Source of the DNA: Actinomycetota bacterium
GTDB taxonomy: Bacteria; Actinomycetota; Thermoleophilia; Miltoncostaeales; Miltoncostaeaceae
Direction of reading: 5' to 3'
Assembly: GCA_947475125.1 (NCBI GenBank)
Contig: CANJMX010000027.1
Span: 1 to 13,955 of the forward strand
Length of the DNA stretch: 13,955 nt
The notes beneath the pieces were generated by a model. The model searched no databases and was not told the DNA's origin. It saw only the letters and a program-made list of their open reading frames with translations. Positions 8,090 to 13,946 of the stretch are shown here, piece after piece; the stretch's first letter is position 1, and the number at the start of each line of letters is the position of its first letter. A program made the position numbers and the translations under genes.

Positions 8090-8257
8090 TTAGGCGGCGT
8101 CCGCGTCAGCGACCGCGCCTGCGGCGTCGTCGGCCAGGGCGTCGGTCACCTCGGTGAAGGTGAATTCGTCGGGCTCACCGCCAAGGCGCTCGCGCACGAA
8201 CCAGTACACGAGTGCGCCAATGCCAATGAGCGCCAGCAACTTGATGAAGGTCTTCAT
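8090..8257 (-). CDS. Small single-helix membrane protein, 55 aa
   Basis: A short gene starting at an ATG (8257) with a good Shine-Dalgarno, GAGGAGA, five bases upstream. The product begins MKTFIKLLALIGIGALVYWF, a positively charged N-terminus followed by one hydrophobic helix (about residues 4-21), then the basic VRER, then a cytosol-like or surface tail rich in Asp, Glu and Ala (EPDEFTFTEVTDALADDAAG). It is best read as a single-pass membrane protein, not a secreted one, since no cleavage site is obvious. The layout, and the FTEVTDA segment after the helix, loosely recall the short actinobacterial DLW-39-type proteins (which carry WTEATD); this is a resemblance, not an assignment. The stop is TAA. 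A 159-aa frame continues in phase after the stop. Confidence 0.75.
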   Translation of the reverse strand: MKTFIKLLALIGIGALVYWFVRERLGGEPDEFTFTEVTDALADDAAGAVADADAA

Positions 8258-8260
8258 GTT

Positions 8261-8267
8261 TCTCCTC
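8261..8267 (-). promoter_or_regulatory. Ribosome binding site of the 55-aa gene
   Basis: GAGGAGA on the minus strand, separated from the ATG at 8257 by AAAC plus spacing typical of a Shine-Dalgarno. It is one of the clearest ribosome binding sites in the window and supports this short frame as a real gene. Confidence 0.75.
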
Positions 8268-8285
8268 GGATTGCGAGCCGTGGCA

Positions 8286-8291
8286 AACCTA
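8286..8291 (-). promoter_or_regulatory. Possible -10 element of the 55-aa gene
   Basis: TAGGTT fits the TANNNT -10 pattern. A start about seven bases on would leave a leader of ~22 nt that includes the Shine-Dalgarno. There is no convincing -35; CTGACA (minus strand, near 8316) is 20 bases away, too far for a standard spacer. Confidence 0.3.
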
Positions 8292-8301
8292 ACACGCGGG
8301 G

Positions 8302-8318
8302 TCTGACGCCGTGTCAGA
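8302..8318. repeat. Inverted repeat TCTGAC-N5-GTCAGA upstream of the 55-aa gene
   Basis: Six-base arms (8302-8307 and 8313-8318) with a five-base loop. It lies where a -35 region or an operator for the 55-aa gene would be. A third CAG/CTGAC-like copy (GTCAG, 8323-8327) follows. It could be an operator, or part of the terminator zone of the oxidoreductase gene. Confidence 0.35.
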
Positions 8319-8327
8319 GTCCGTCAG

Positions 8328-8343
8328 CCCCGGGTATCCGGGG
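8328..8343 (-). terminator. GC hairpin after the oxidoreductase gene
   Basis: CCCCGG-GTAT-CCGGGG: a six-pair all-GC stem with a tetraloop, six bases past the stop of the oxidoreductase gene on the minus strand. There is no T-tract, so it would be a U-less terminator of the kind proposed in high-GC bacteria. The stem is short, hence moderate confidence. Confidence 0.45.
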
Positions 8344-8348
8344 TGTGC

Positions 8349-9332
8349 CTACGCCGGTACGGTCAGGATGACCTTTCCCACGGCCAGGTTGCTCCCGACA
8401 ATGCGATGTGCGTCGCCTGCCTGTGCCAATGGCAGCACCTCATGAATGACGGGTGTGAGCGTGCCGTACGCAAAGCGGGGGAGGGCCCATACCGAGAATG
8501 CCGCCACGATGTCTGCCTTTTCGGAGGTCGTACGTCCACGGAGGGTGGTGCCGATAACGCGACCCTGCCGCGCGAGCAGGGTTCCGAGGGCCAGTTCGCC
8601 CGTACGCCCGCCGACAAGCCCGGTGAGGATGATGCGGCCGCTGCGGGCAAGACACGCCACATTCTCGCCGAGGTACTTCCCGCCGACGAGGTCCACGATG
8701 ATGTCTGCCCCGTGGTCGCCGGTCATGGCGGAGACGGCGTCTGCAAAGCCGCCATCGCCCACGGCGATGGCCTCTGCGCCCCACTGCGCGCCCACCTCGG
8801 CCCTGTCCAACGATCGCGAGGTGCCGATGCACCGGATTCCCATGGCTGCGCACAGCTGCGCCGCTGCCGTGCCCACGCCGCTGGCGATCGAATGCACGAG
8901 TGCGACGTCGCCGGGGCGACCCTCGCCGAGTGTCACAAGCGCGATCCAGGCAGTGAGAAAGACCTCGGGGATCGCCGCGGCCTGCTCCCAGTTCAGTTCA
9001 TCGGGCACGGCCATGACCTGACCGATTGGCACGGCAACCATCTCGGCGTACCCCCCACCGGACAGAAGGCACATCACCCGCTGCCCCACCACGAAGTGGG
9101 TGTCGGTGCCCGCCGGGATATCGATGATCTCGCCAGCGCACTCGAGACCAAGAATCTCGCTCGCGCCGGGGGGTGGGGGGTAGTGGCCGGCACGCTGAAT
9201 CAGGTCGGCACGATTGACCGCCGTGGCATGGACCCGCACGAGTACCTCGCCGTCCATCGGGGACGGATCCGGCACCGTCCCGAGATGCAGCACCTCGGGA
9301 TCGCCCGGCATGTCGAATGTGATTGCCCTCAT
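8349..9332 (-). CDS. NAD(P)H-quinone oxidoreductase, PIG3-type MDR family
   Basis: A 327-residue zinc-free medium-chain dehydrogenase/reductase of the quinone oxidoreductase group, closest in pattern to the PIG3 (TP53I3-like) branch; such enzymes reduce quinones with NAD(P)H in the cytosol. Family blocks in order: MRAITFDMPGDPEVL, VNRADLIQRAGHYPPPPGAS, ILGLECAGEI, VGQRVMCLLSGGGYAEMVAVP, AAAIPEVFLTAW, the Rossmann loop HSIASGVGTAAAQL, DIIVDLVGGKYLGENV, TLRGRTTSEKA and a C-terminal VGKVILTVP. No structural or catalytic zinc ligand pattern is present. The Rossmann segment reads HSIASG where HGGASG is usual. The ATG at 9332 has no Shine-Dalgarno; a TATCGT element sits six bases before it, suggesting a leaderless mRNA. 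The physiological substrate cannot be read from the sequence. Confidence 0.92.
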   Translation of the reverse strand: MRAITFDMPGDPEVLHLGTVPDPSPMDGEVLVRVHATAVNRADLIQRAGHYPPPPGASEILGLECAGEIIDIPAGTDTHFVVGQRVMCLLSGGGYAEMVAVPIGQVMAVPDELNWEQAAAIPEVFLTAWIALVTLGEGRPGDVALVHSIASGVGTAAAQLCAAMGIRCIGTSRSLDRAEVGAQWGAEAIAVGDGGFADAVSAMTGDHGADIIVDLVGGKYLGENVACLARSGRIILTGLVGGRTGELALGTLLARQGRVIGTTLRGRTTSEKADIVAAFSVWALPRFAYGTLTPVIHEVLPLAQAGDAHRIVGSNLAVGKVILTVPA

Positions 9333-9338
9333 GGGGTC

Positions 9339-9344
9339 ACGATA
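9339..9344 (-). promoter_or_regulatory. -10 element of the oxidoreductase gene, leaderless type
   Basis: TATCGT on the minus strand, followed by GACCCC and then the ATG at 9332. A start site six or seven bases after the hexamer coincides with the start codon, and no ribosome binding site is present. The -35 position would fall in the GC hairpin upstream. Confidence 0.5.
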
Positions 9345-9350
9345 TGGAGC

Positions 9351-9376
9351 GATGCCGGCGGGTGCCCGCCGGCATC
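9351..9376 (-). terminator. Strong hairpin terminator after tRNA-Leu
   Basis: GATGCCGGCGGG-TG-CCCGCCGGCATC is a perfect 26-base inverted repeat. As RNA it gives an 11-pair stem with a four-base loop. It begins two bases after the discriminator base of the tRNA and ends 18 bases before the oxidoreductase start. No U-tract follows on either strand. It most likely ends the malic enzyme/tRNA transcript. Confidence 0.75.
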
Positions 9377-9378
9377 AA

Positions 9379-9461
9379 TGGGGACGGTGGGAGTCGAACC
9401 CACACCTGGTTTCCCAGAGCGGTGTTTGAGACCGCCGCGTCTGCCGTTCCGCCACGTCCCC
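9379..9461 (-). tRNA. tRNA-Leu (anticodon CAA)
   Basis: On the minus strand a complete class II tRNA folds: acceptor GGGGACG pairs with CGTCCCC; D arm GCGGAACGGCAGACGC; anticodon stem-loop GCGGT-CTCAAAC-ACCGC with anticodon CAA at positions 34-36 (reads UUG); long variable arm CTGG-GAAA-CCAG; T arm GTGGG-TTCGACT-CCCAC. The discriminator base is A, as expected for leucine. CCA is not encoded, so it must be added after transcription. The gene begins only 14 bases after the malic enzyme stop in the same direction, with no room for its own intergenic promoter. It is therefore probably co-transcribed, or driven from inside the malic enzyme gene. Confidence 0.95.
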
Positions 9462-9467
9462 GCGGCA

Positions 9468-9484
9468 GAGGAGGGTTACTCCTC
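9468..9484 (-). repeat. Small hairpin spanning the malic enzyme stop codon
   Basis: GAGGAG (9468-9473) and CTCCTC (9479-9484) form six pairs around a five-base loop that contains the TAA stop. It lies between the coding end and the tRNA. It might be a processing or attenuation site, or chance; the stem is short. Confidence 0.3.
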
Positions 9485-10897
9485 GGGAATGATGCGCGCC
9501 AACCCCTCGTCAATGGCGACACGGCGTGTGGCAGCCGCCACGGCCGGCGCCACGTTCGGGTTGAACACGCTCGGAATGATGTAGTCCTCGTGCAGTTCAT
9601 CGTCGGGGATGGTGTCGGCGATCGCCTGCGCGGCGGCCACCTTCATGCCTTCGCTGATCGACGTGGCACGCACGTCGAGCGCGCCCCGGAACAGCCCCGG
9701 GAACGCGAGCACGTTGTTGATCTGGTTCGGGTAGTCGGACCGCCCCGTGGCCATCACGCGCACGTACGGCGCGGCCTGCTCGGGCATGATCTCGGGGGTC
9801 GGGTTGGCCATGGCGAACACGATGGGGTCCTTGCCCATGCTCTTCAGCTGGTCCACCGAGAACGTGCCCGGGCCAGAGAGACCCACGAACAGGTTGGCGC
9901 CCCTCACCGCTTCGGTGAGGTCACCCCGGATGCCATCGGGATTGGTGTGATCGGCGTACCAGTCCTTCATGAAGTTCATGTTCTCGGTGCGGCCGTGGTA
10001 GATCGCGCCACGGGTGTCGCAGCCGATGATGTTGGTCACGCCGGCGTTCAGCAGGATCTTCGAGCAGGCCACCCCGGAGGCGCCAATGCCGTTGACGACC
10101 ACCTTGAGGTCTTCGATCTTCCGGCCAGTGATCTTGCAGGCGTTGATGAGCGCCGCGAGCAGCACCACGGCGGTGCCGTGCTGGTCGTCATGGAACACCG
10201 GGATATTCAGGCGCTCCTTCAGGGTGTCCTCTACCTCAAAACACACCGGGGCCGTGATGTCCTCAAGGTTGATGCCACCGAATGCAGGAGCGATGGCCTC
10301 GCACACCCGGATGATCTCCTGAGGGTCCTTGCTGTCCACGCAGATTGGGTAGGAGTCCACGTCGGCGAACTCCTTGAAGAGCAGTGACTTGCCCTCCATC
10401 ACCGGCATGCCGGCAGCAGCCCCGATGTCGCCGAGGCCCAGCACCGCCGTGCCGTTGGTGATCACGGCCACCATGTTGCGCTTAAGGGTGTAGTCGAACG
10501 CGGCCAGAGGGTCGGCGGCGATGGCACGCGCCACACTCGCAACACCCGGCATGTAGGCCACCGAGAGGTCCTCACGGGTCTCAAGACGTGCGCGGGGCAC
10601 CATCTCGATCTTCCCACCCTTGTGCAAGCGGAAGGTGCGGTCTTCGGCAGAGGTGACCGTGACGCCCTCCACGGCACCAGCGGCAGCGATCACTTCGTCC
10701 TCGTTCTCAACGCTCGTGGCATCCACCACCATCTCGCGTACCACGCGTCGGTGATCGGCCTCGACCACCTCCATCGACGTGATCGACCCCCCGGCAGCGC
10801 TGATGGCGCTCGTCACCTCGGCGGCAAGGCCGGGCAGGCCGTGCGCCATCTCGAGGCGGAGGGTGACGCTGTACTGCGCTGATGGCGTGACGCCCAC
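9476..10897 (-). CDS. Malic enzyme with N-terminal ACT domain
   Basis: A 473-residue enzyme that decarboxylates malate to pyruvate with reduction of NAD(P). Residues ~5-85 form an ACT regulatory domain (QYSVTLRLEMAHGLPG; VTSAISAAGGSITSMEVVE). The malic enzyme domain follows: DLSVAYMPGVASVARAI with the catalytic Tyr, ITNGTAVLGLGDIGAAAGMP, PAFGGINLEDI, FHDDQHGTAVVLLAALINA, and the nucleotide-binding domain VVNGIGASGVACSKIL, GLSGPGTFS, VFAMANPTPEI and NNVLAFPGLFRGALD. The acid after the second strand (IIGCDTRG) suggests NAD over NADP; this is an inference. The frame extends to 10951, but the GTG at 10897 has GGAGG five bases upstream and leads straight into the ACT domain, so it is the chosen start. 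ACT domains usually bind small effectors, often amino acids; the ligand is unknown. With PPDK it forms a malate-pyruvate-PEP route. Confidence 0.95.
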   Translation of the reverse strand: MGVTPSAQYSVTLRLEMAHGLPGLAAEVTSAISAAGGSITSMEVVEADHRRVVREMVVDATSVENEDEVIAAAGAVEGVTVTSAEDRTFRLHKGGKIEMVPRARLETREDLSVAYMPGVASVARAIAADPLAAFDYTLKRNMVAVITNGTAVLGLGDIGAAAGMPVMEGKSLLFKEFADVDSYPICVDSKDPQEIIRVCEAIAPAFGGINLEDITAPVCFEVEDTLKERLNIPVFHDDQHGTAVVLLAALINACKITGRKIEDLKVVVNGIGASGVACSKILLNAGVTNIIGCDTRGAIYHGRTENMNFMKDWYADHTNPDGIRGDLTEAVRGANLFVGLSGPGTFSVDQLKSMGKDPIVFAMANPTPEIMPEQAAPYVRVMATGRSDYPNQINNVLAFPGLFRGALDVRATSISEGMKVAAAQAIADTIPDDELHEDYIIPSVFNPNVAPAVAAATRRVAIDEGLARIIPEE

Positions 10898-10902
10898 GTG
10901 GT

Positions 10903-10907
10903 CCTCC
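10903..10907 (-). promoter_or_regulatory. Ribosome binding site fixing the malic enzyme start
   Basis: GGAGG on the minus strand, five bases (ACCAC) before the GTG at 10897. This decides the start against the longer open frame reaching 10951. Confidence 0.8.
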
Positions 10908-10942
10908 AAGACCGATTGCAAACGCGGGCAGACTACCCACGA

Positions 10943-10952
10943 AATGATCATT
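10943..10952. promoter_or_regulatory. AATGATCATT palindrome in the malic enzyme/polA divergent region
   Basis: A perfect ten-base palindrome, AT-rich inside GC-rich DNA, 46 bases before the malic enzyme start and 66 before the likely polA start. A TANNNT candidate for malic enzyme (TAGTCT, minus strand, about 10931-10936) lies just downstream of it. It could be an operator half-site or simply the AT-rich part of the promoter. Confidence 0.35.
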
Positions 10953-11004
10953 CACCCCCGGACTGGTGTCCCCTTCCGGATCAGAGGCGGCCGATGGGCG
11001 CCGA

Positions 11005-11010
11005 TACACT
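11005..11010 (+). promoter_or_regulatory. -10 element of polA, leaderless type
   Basis: TACACT (within GATACACT) fits TANNNT and lies seven bases before the GTG at 11018, with no Shine-Dalgarno between. That spacing places the transcription start at or next to the start codon, as in the oxidoreductase gene. No clear -35 is seen. If the ATG at 10994 is the true start instead, this hexamer is coding. Confidence 0.5.
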
Positions 11011-11017
11011 CGCTCAT

Positions 11018-13651
11018 GTGAGCTCTCAGCCCCGAACCGACGCCACGGACTCCGCCGTCAACCCGGACGGCGAGATCCTCCTCATCGATGGCTTCAGCCT
11101 GGCGTTCAGGGCCTTCTTTGCACTTCCCGAGACCATCACCCGGTCGGATGGTATGCCCACCAACGCGCTCTATGGGCTCTCGGCGATGACCATCAAGGTC
11201 ATTGAGGAGGAGCGGCCATCGCGGGTCATCGTGGCGTGGGATCCCCCCGGACCGACGTTCCGCGACGCGATCTACCCCGAATACAAGGCGGGGCGGCGTG
11301 CCACCCCCGAGGGATTCAAGGCCCAGGTGCCGCACTTCCGGCCGCTGATGGAGGCCTTCGGGGCGGTCAACGTGGAGGCGGCGGGATTTGAGGCCGACGA
11401 CGTCATCGGCACACTGGCCAAGCGCGCGGCCGCGGCTGGCATGCGGGTCACCATCCTCACCAGCGACCGGGACGCCCTGCAGCTGGTTGACGACCACATC
11501 AGCGTCCTGGCGACGGGCCGGGGGGTAACCGATACCACCCGGTACGACCCGGCCATGGTGCAGGAGCGGTATGGAGTGGTGCCCGCGCTCATGCCGGACC
11601 TGCGCGGGATGATTGGTGATTCGAGCGACAACCTCCCCGGGGTGCCGGGCATCGGGGCAAAGACCGCGTCGCAACTGATGGAGAAGTACGGCACGCTCGA
11701 GGAGGTCCTGGCCCATGCCGGGGAGCAGACCCCCAAGCGCAAGCAGAACCTCACCGAATTCGCCGACATGGCGCGCATGTGCCGCGACCTTTCGGTGATC
11801 GACGTTGACGTGCCGCTCGACGTCGATCCCGGCGACGTCCCGTTGATCACCCGCGACACCGAGCGCCTCGAGGCCCTCCACGCGGCATTTGAGGGCTTCG
11901 AGTTCCGCACCCTTGCGCGCCGGGTGGCCGAGATGGGCGGCAGCGGGGGGAGCGAGCCAGCGGCCGTGGCACACACATCGGCGCCGTCGATGGCGGTTCT
12001 GGAGGACGCGCCCGAGACGCTCGCGATGTCGCTCGCGGGCACGCCAGGCGCGGCCGTGGGGCTGTCGGGCGACCGGGTGGCGGTGGTGACTGGAGAGGGT
12101 CCGGCACGAACATTCGCCGTGGCGCCCACCGGTGATCCTTCGATCGGATCGGTGCTCGGCGCTGCACCGTGGACGGCGCACGACGGTAAGGCCCTTCTCC
12201 GGCGCGCCCGTTTGGATGCGCCACTTCCGGCGCACGACACCATGGTGGCCGCCTACCTGCTCGACCCTCGGCGGCGCGGGTACCCGCTGGATGAGATCGC
12301 AGCCGATGAGGGGATCTCGGCTCGGGCGGAGGGATCGGATGAGGATGCCTGCGCCGCTGCGGTGCAGGCAGCACTCGTGCGCGACCTCGCCCCCGTGCAG
12401 GCGCGGCGTATGGAGGATGAAGGGCTCACACATCTGTACCGCGAGATTGAGATGCCGCTCATCGGGGTGCTCGCGGGGATGGAGAACCTGGGAGTTGCCA
12501 TTGATGTTGACCGGCTCGCAGAGATTCGTGACCGCATCCGCATCGAGATCGACTCCCTCACCACGCGCATCCACGACCTCGCCGGCGGCCCATTCACGAT
12601 TGACTCGCCAAAGCAGTTGGCTGAGGTGCTCTTTGAACGGCTCGGGTTGCCGGCCCAGCGCAAGGGAAAGACCGGGTACTCAACCGATCGAAAGGTCTTG
12701 CGCACGCTCGAAGATCAGCACGAGATCGTGCCCCTCATCGGCCGCTACCGCGAACTGGTGAAGTTGGACAGCACCTACCTGTCGGCGCTCCCAGACCTGG
12801 TCGATCCCGTTGATGGGCGTCTTCACACCACCTTCAACCAGACGGTGGCCGAGACCGGCCGGCTGTCGTCCACAAACCCGAACCTGCAGAACATCCCCAT
12901 CCGCACCGAGGCGGGACGGGAGATCCGTGATGCCTTTGTGGCGAGTCCGGGTACCCACCTCATGAGCTTTGACTATTCGCAGGTGGAGCTGCGCATTCTC
13001 GCTCACTGCTCTGGTGAAACTGCGCTGCAGGACGCCTTCCGCCAGGGCCTCGACGTGCATGCGGCCACAGCCGCCGAGGTATTCGGGGTGCCCCTTGCCG
13101 AGGTGGGCAGGCCTCTTCGGGACCGCGCGAAGGCCGTCAACTTCGGCATCGTCTACGGCATCAGCGACTTCGGCTTGTCAGAGCAACTGGGCATTTCCCG
13201 TGCCGATGCCCGCGACTACATCGACACCTACCTGGCCCGATATCCCAAGGTTGGGGCGTTTATCGCCAGCGTCATCGAGCGGGCCACCACCGATGGTTTC
13301 GTCACCACACTGCTTGGCCGACGCAGGCCGATCCCCGAGTTGACGGCCCGCACACAGCAGCAGCGGCAGCTTGGGGAGCGTCTCGCCGTGAACACGGTCA
13401 TTCAGGGGTCGGCGGCCGACATCATCAAGATCGCGATGATCCGCGCGGCGAATGCCCTGAAGTCGGCGCCGGATCTCGGTGCCCGTCTCGTGCTGCAGAT
13501 CCACGACGAATTGCTCGTGGAGGCGCCCCCGGAGAGCGGTGGGGCAGTGCGTTCGCTCATCACCGATGCGATGGTGGGTGCATACGAGATGGACCCGCCG
13601 CTGGCGGTGGACGCGGGGGAGGGCATCACATGGCTGAAGGCCAAGGCCTGA
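11018..13651 (+). CDS. polA: DNA polymerase I
   Basis: Family A polymerase for Okazaki fragment maturation and repair, 877 residues from the GTG at 11018. Alternative start: ATG at 10994 (MGADTLAHVSS, with AGAGG upstream), adding 8 residues; the open frame to 10898 lacks family sequence. The 5'-3' exonuclease domain is intact (LIDGFSLAFRAFFAL, FEADDVIGTLAKRA, LTSDRDALQLVDD, IGDSSDNLPGVPGIGAKTA). The middle 3'-5' exonuclease-like domain has lost the metal ligands: there is no DTET equivalent (MSLAGTPGAAVGLSGD) and no NLKYD (TAHDGKALLRR), so no proofreading is expected. The polymerase domain is complete: motif A FDYSQVELR (Asp652), motif B Lys705/Phe709/Tyr713 in RAKAVNFGIVYG, motif C QIHDELLVE (His829-Asp830-Glu831). 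Phe at 709 is the E. coli-like residue that discriminates against dideoxynucleotides. The next gene overlaps its 3' end. Confidence 0.96.
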   Translation: MSSQPRTDATDSAVNPDGEILLIDGFSLAFRAFFALPETITRSDGMPTNALYGLSAMTIKVIEEERPSRVIVAWDPPGPTFRDAIYPEYKAGRRATPEGFKAQVPHFRPLMEAFGAVNVEAAGFEADDVIGTLAKRAAAAGMRVTILTSDRDALQLVDDHISVLATGRGVTDTTRYDPAMVQERYGVVPALMPDLRGMIGDSSDNLPGVPGIGAKTASQLMEKYGTLEEVLAHAGEQTPKRKQNLTEFADMARMCRDLSVIDVDVPLDVDPGDVPLITRDTERLEALHAAFEGFEFRTLARRVAEMGGSGGSEPAAVAHTSAPSMAVLEDAPETLAMSLAGTPGAAVGLSGDRVAVVTGEGPARTFAVAPTGDPSIGSVLGAAPWTAHDGKALLRRARLDAPLPAHDTMVAAYLLDPRRRGYPLDEIAADEGISARAEGSDEDACAAAVQAALVRDLAPVQARRMEDEGLTHLYREIEMPLIGVLAGMENLGVAIDVDRLAEIRDRIRIEIDSLTTRIHDLAGGPFTIDSPKQLAEVLFERLGLPAQRKGKTGYSTDRKVLRTLEDQHEIVPLIGRYRELVKLDSTYLSALPDLVDPVDGRLHTTFNQTVAETGRLSSTNPNLQNIPIRTEAGREIRDAFVASPGTHLMSFDYSQVELRILAHCSGETALQDAFRQGLDVHAATAAEVFGVPLAEVGRPLRDRAKAVNFGIVYGISDFGLSEQLGISRADARDYIDTYLARYPKVGAFIASVIERATTDGFVTTLLGRRRPIPELTARTQQQRQLGERLAVNTVIQGSAADIIKIAMIRAANALKSAPDLGARLVLQIHDELLVEAPPESGGAVRSLITDAMVGAYEMDPPLAVDAGEGITWLKAKA
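13618..13623 (+). promoter_or_regulatory. Ribosome binding site of the J-like gene
   Basis: GGAGGG inside the end of polA, six bases (CATCAC) before the ATG at 13630. It supports independent initiation of the small downstream gene. Confidence 0.7.
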
Positions 13652-13860
13652 CCCCCCGCTGGGATCCGCCCCCGCCCGAGCCCGGGCTCGACCCATATGC
13701 AGTGCTCGAGGTGCACAGGAATGCCCGCCCCGAGGTGATTGAGGCGGCGTTCACAGTGCTGCGGGAGATGGCCGCGGGCGACGTGAATGACGGCGCCCGC
13801 TGGCTCGCCCGGCTCAATTGGGCGCGACGGGTGCTGCTGTCACCTGACCGCCCGGGCTGA
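13630..13860 (+). CDS. Small J-domain-like protein with degenerate HPD motif
   Basis: A 76-residue protein whose ATG overlaps the last 22 bases of polA in another frame and has GGAGGG six bases upstream, so it is probably coupled to polA. After a Pro-rich N-terminus (to ~19) it reads like a compact J domain: LDPYAVLEVHRNARPEVIEA (20-39) matches the PYxVLGVxxxASxExIxxA pattern of helices I-II, and LARLNWARRVLLSPDRPG (59-76) matches helix III plus the NxAxxVLxDPxRR ending. The HPD tripeptide that activates DnaK ATPase aligns with A49-G50-D51 in AAGDVND, so His and Pro are lost. If the alignment holds, it cannot act as a normal DnaK co-chaperone. No membrane helix or other domain is seen. The assignment rests on pattern alone. 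Confidence 0.75.
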   Translation: MAEGQGLTPRWDPPPPEPGLDPYAVLEVHRNARPEVIEAAFTVLREMAAGDVNDGARWLARLNWARRVLLSPDRPG

Positions 13861-13875
13861 GGCGCGGATCCCGCC

Positions 13876-13881
13876 TATACT
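13876..13881 (+). promoter_or_regulatory. -10 element of a gene beyond the right edge
   Basis: TATACT, the closest match to TATAAT noticed in the noncoding parts of the window, in the last 95 bases. No convincing -35 is found at 16-18 bases. It would drive a gene that starts at or beyond the window end, with a leader of about 65-70 nt. Confidence 0.5.
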
Positions 13882-13941
13882 CCCGCGTTCCACCAATTCG
13901 ACCGGTGTCATCTGCAGCGTCTGGATGGCACCGTTTCAGCC

Positions 13942-13946
13942 AAGGA
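13942..13946 (+). promoter_or_regulatory. Possible ribosome binding site at the right edge
   Basis: AAGGA followed by CACCAACAA at the window end. If the next two bases were TG, an ATG would begin at 13955 with normal spacing. In several actinobacteria rpsA (ribosomal protein S1) lies downstream of polA, so it is a candidate; nothing in the window proves it. An ATG at 13925 opens a ten-codon frame to the edge (MAPFQPRTPT) but has no ribosome binding site. Confidence 0.35.

Noticed and set aside
7814..8371. 185-codon plus-strand frame over the 159-aa and 55-aa genes
   Set aside because: Opposite two minus-strand frames with better codon and protein character, one with a strong ribosome binding site; it also runs through the hairpins near 8300-8343.
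8343..9584. 413-codon plus-strand frame across the oxidoreductase and tRNA
   Set aside because: It runs through a complete tRNA and opposite a well-conserved enzyme; the translation has no family sequence.
9323..10387. 354-codon plus-strand frame across tRNA-Leu and malic enzyme
   Set aside because: Opposes conserved malic enzyme motifs and crosses the tRNA; the product is His/Arg/Val-rich shadow.
10952..12574. 540-codon minus-strand frame across polA
   Set aside because: Antisense shadow of polA; the composition is Arg/His/Gly-rich and it has no recognisable motif.
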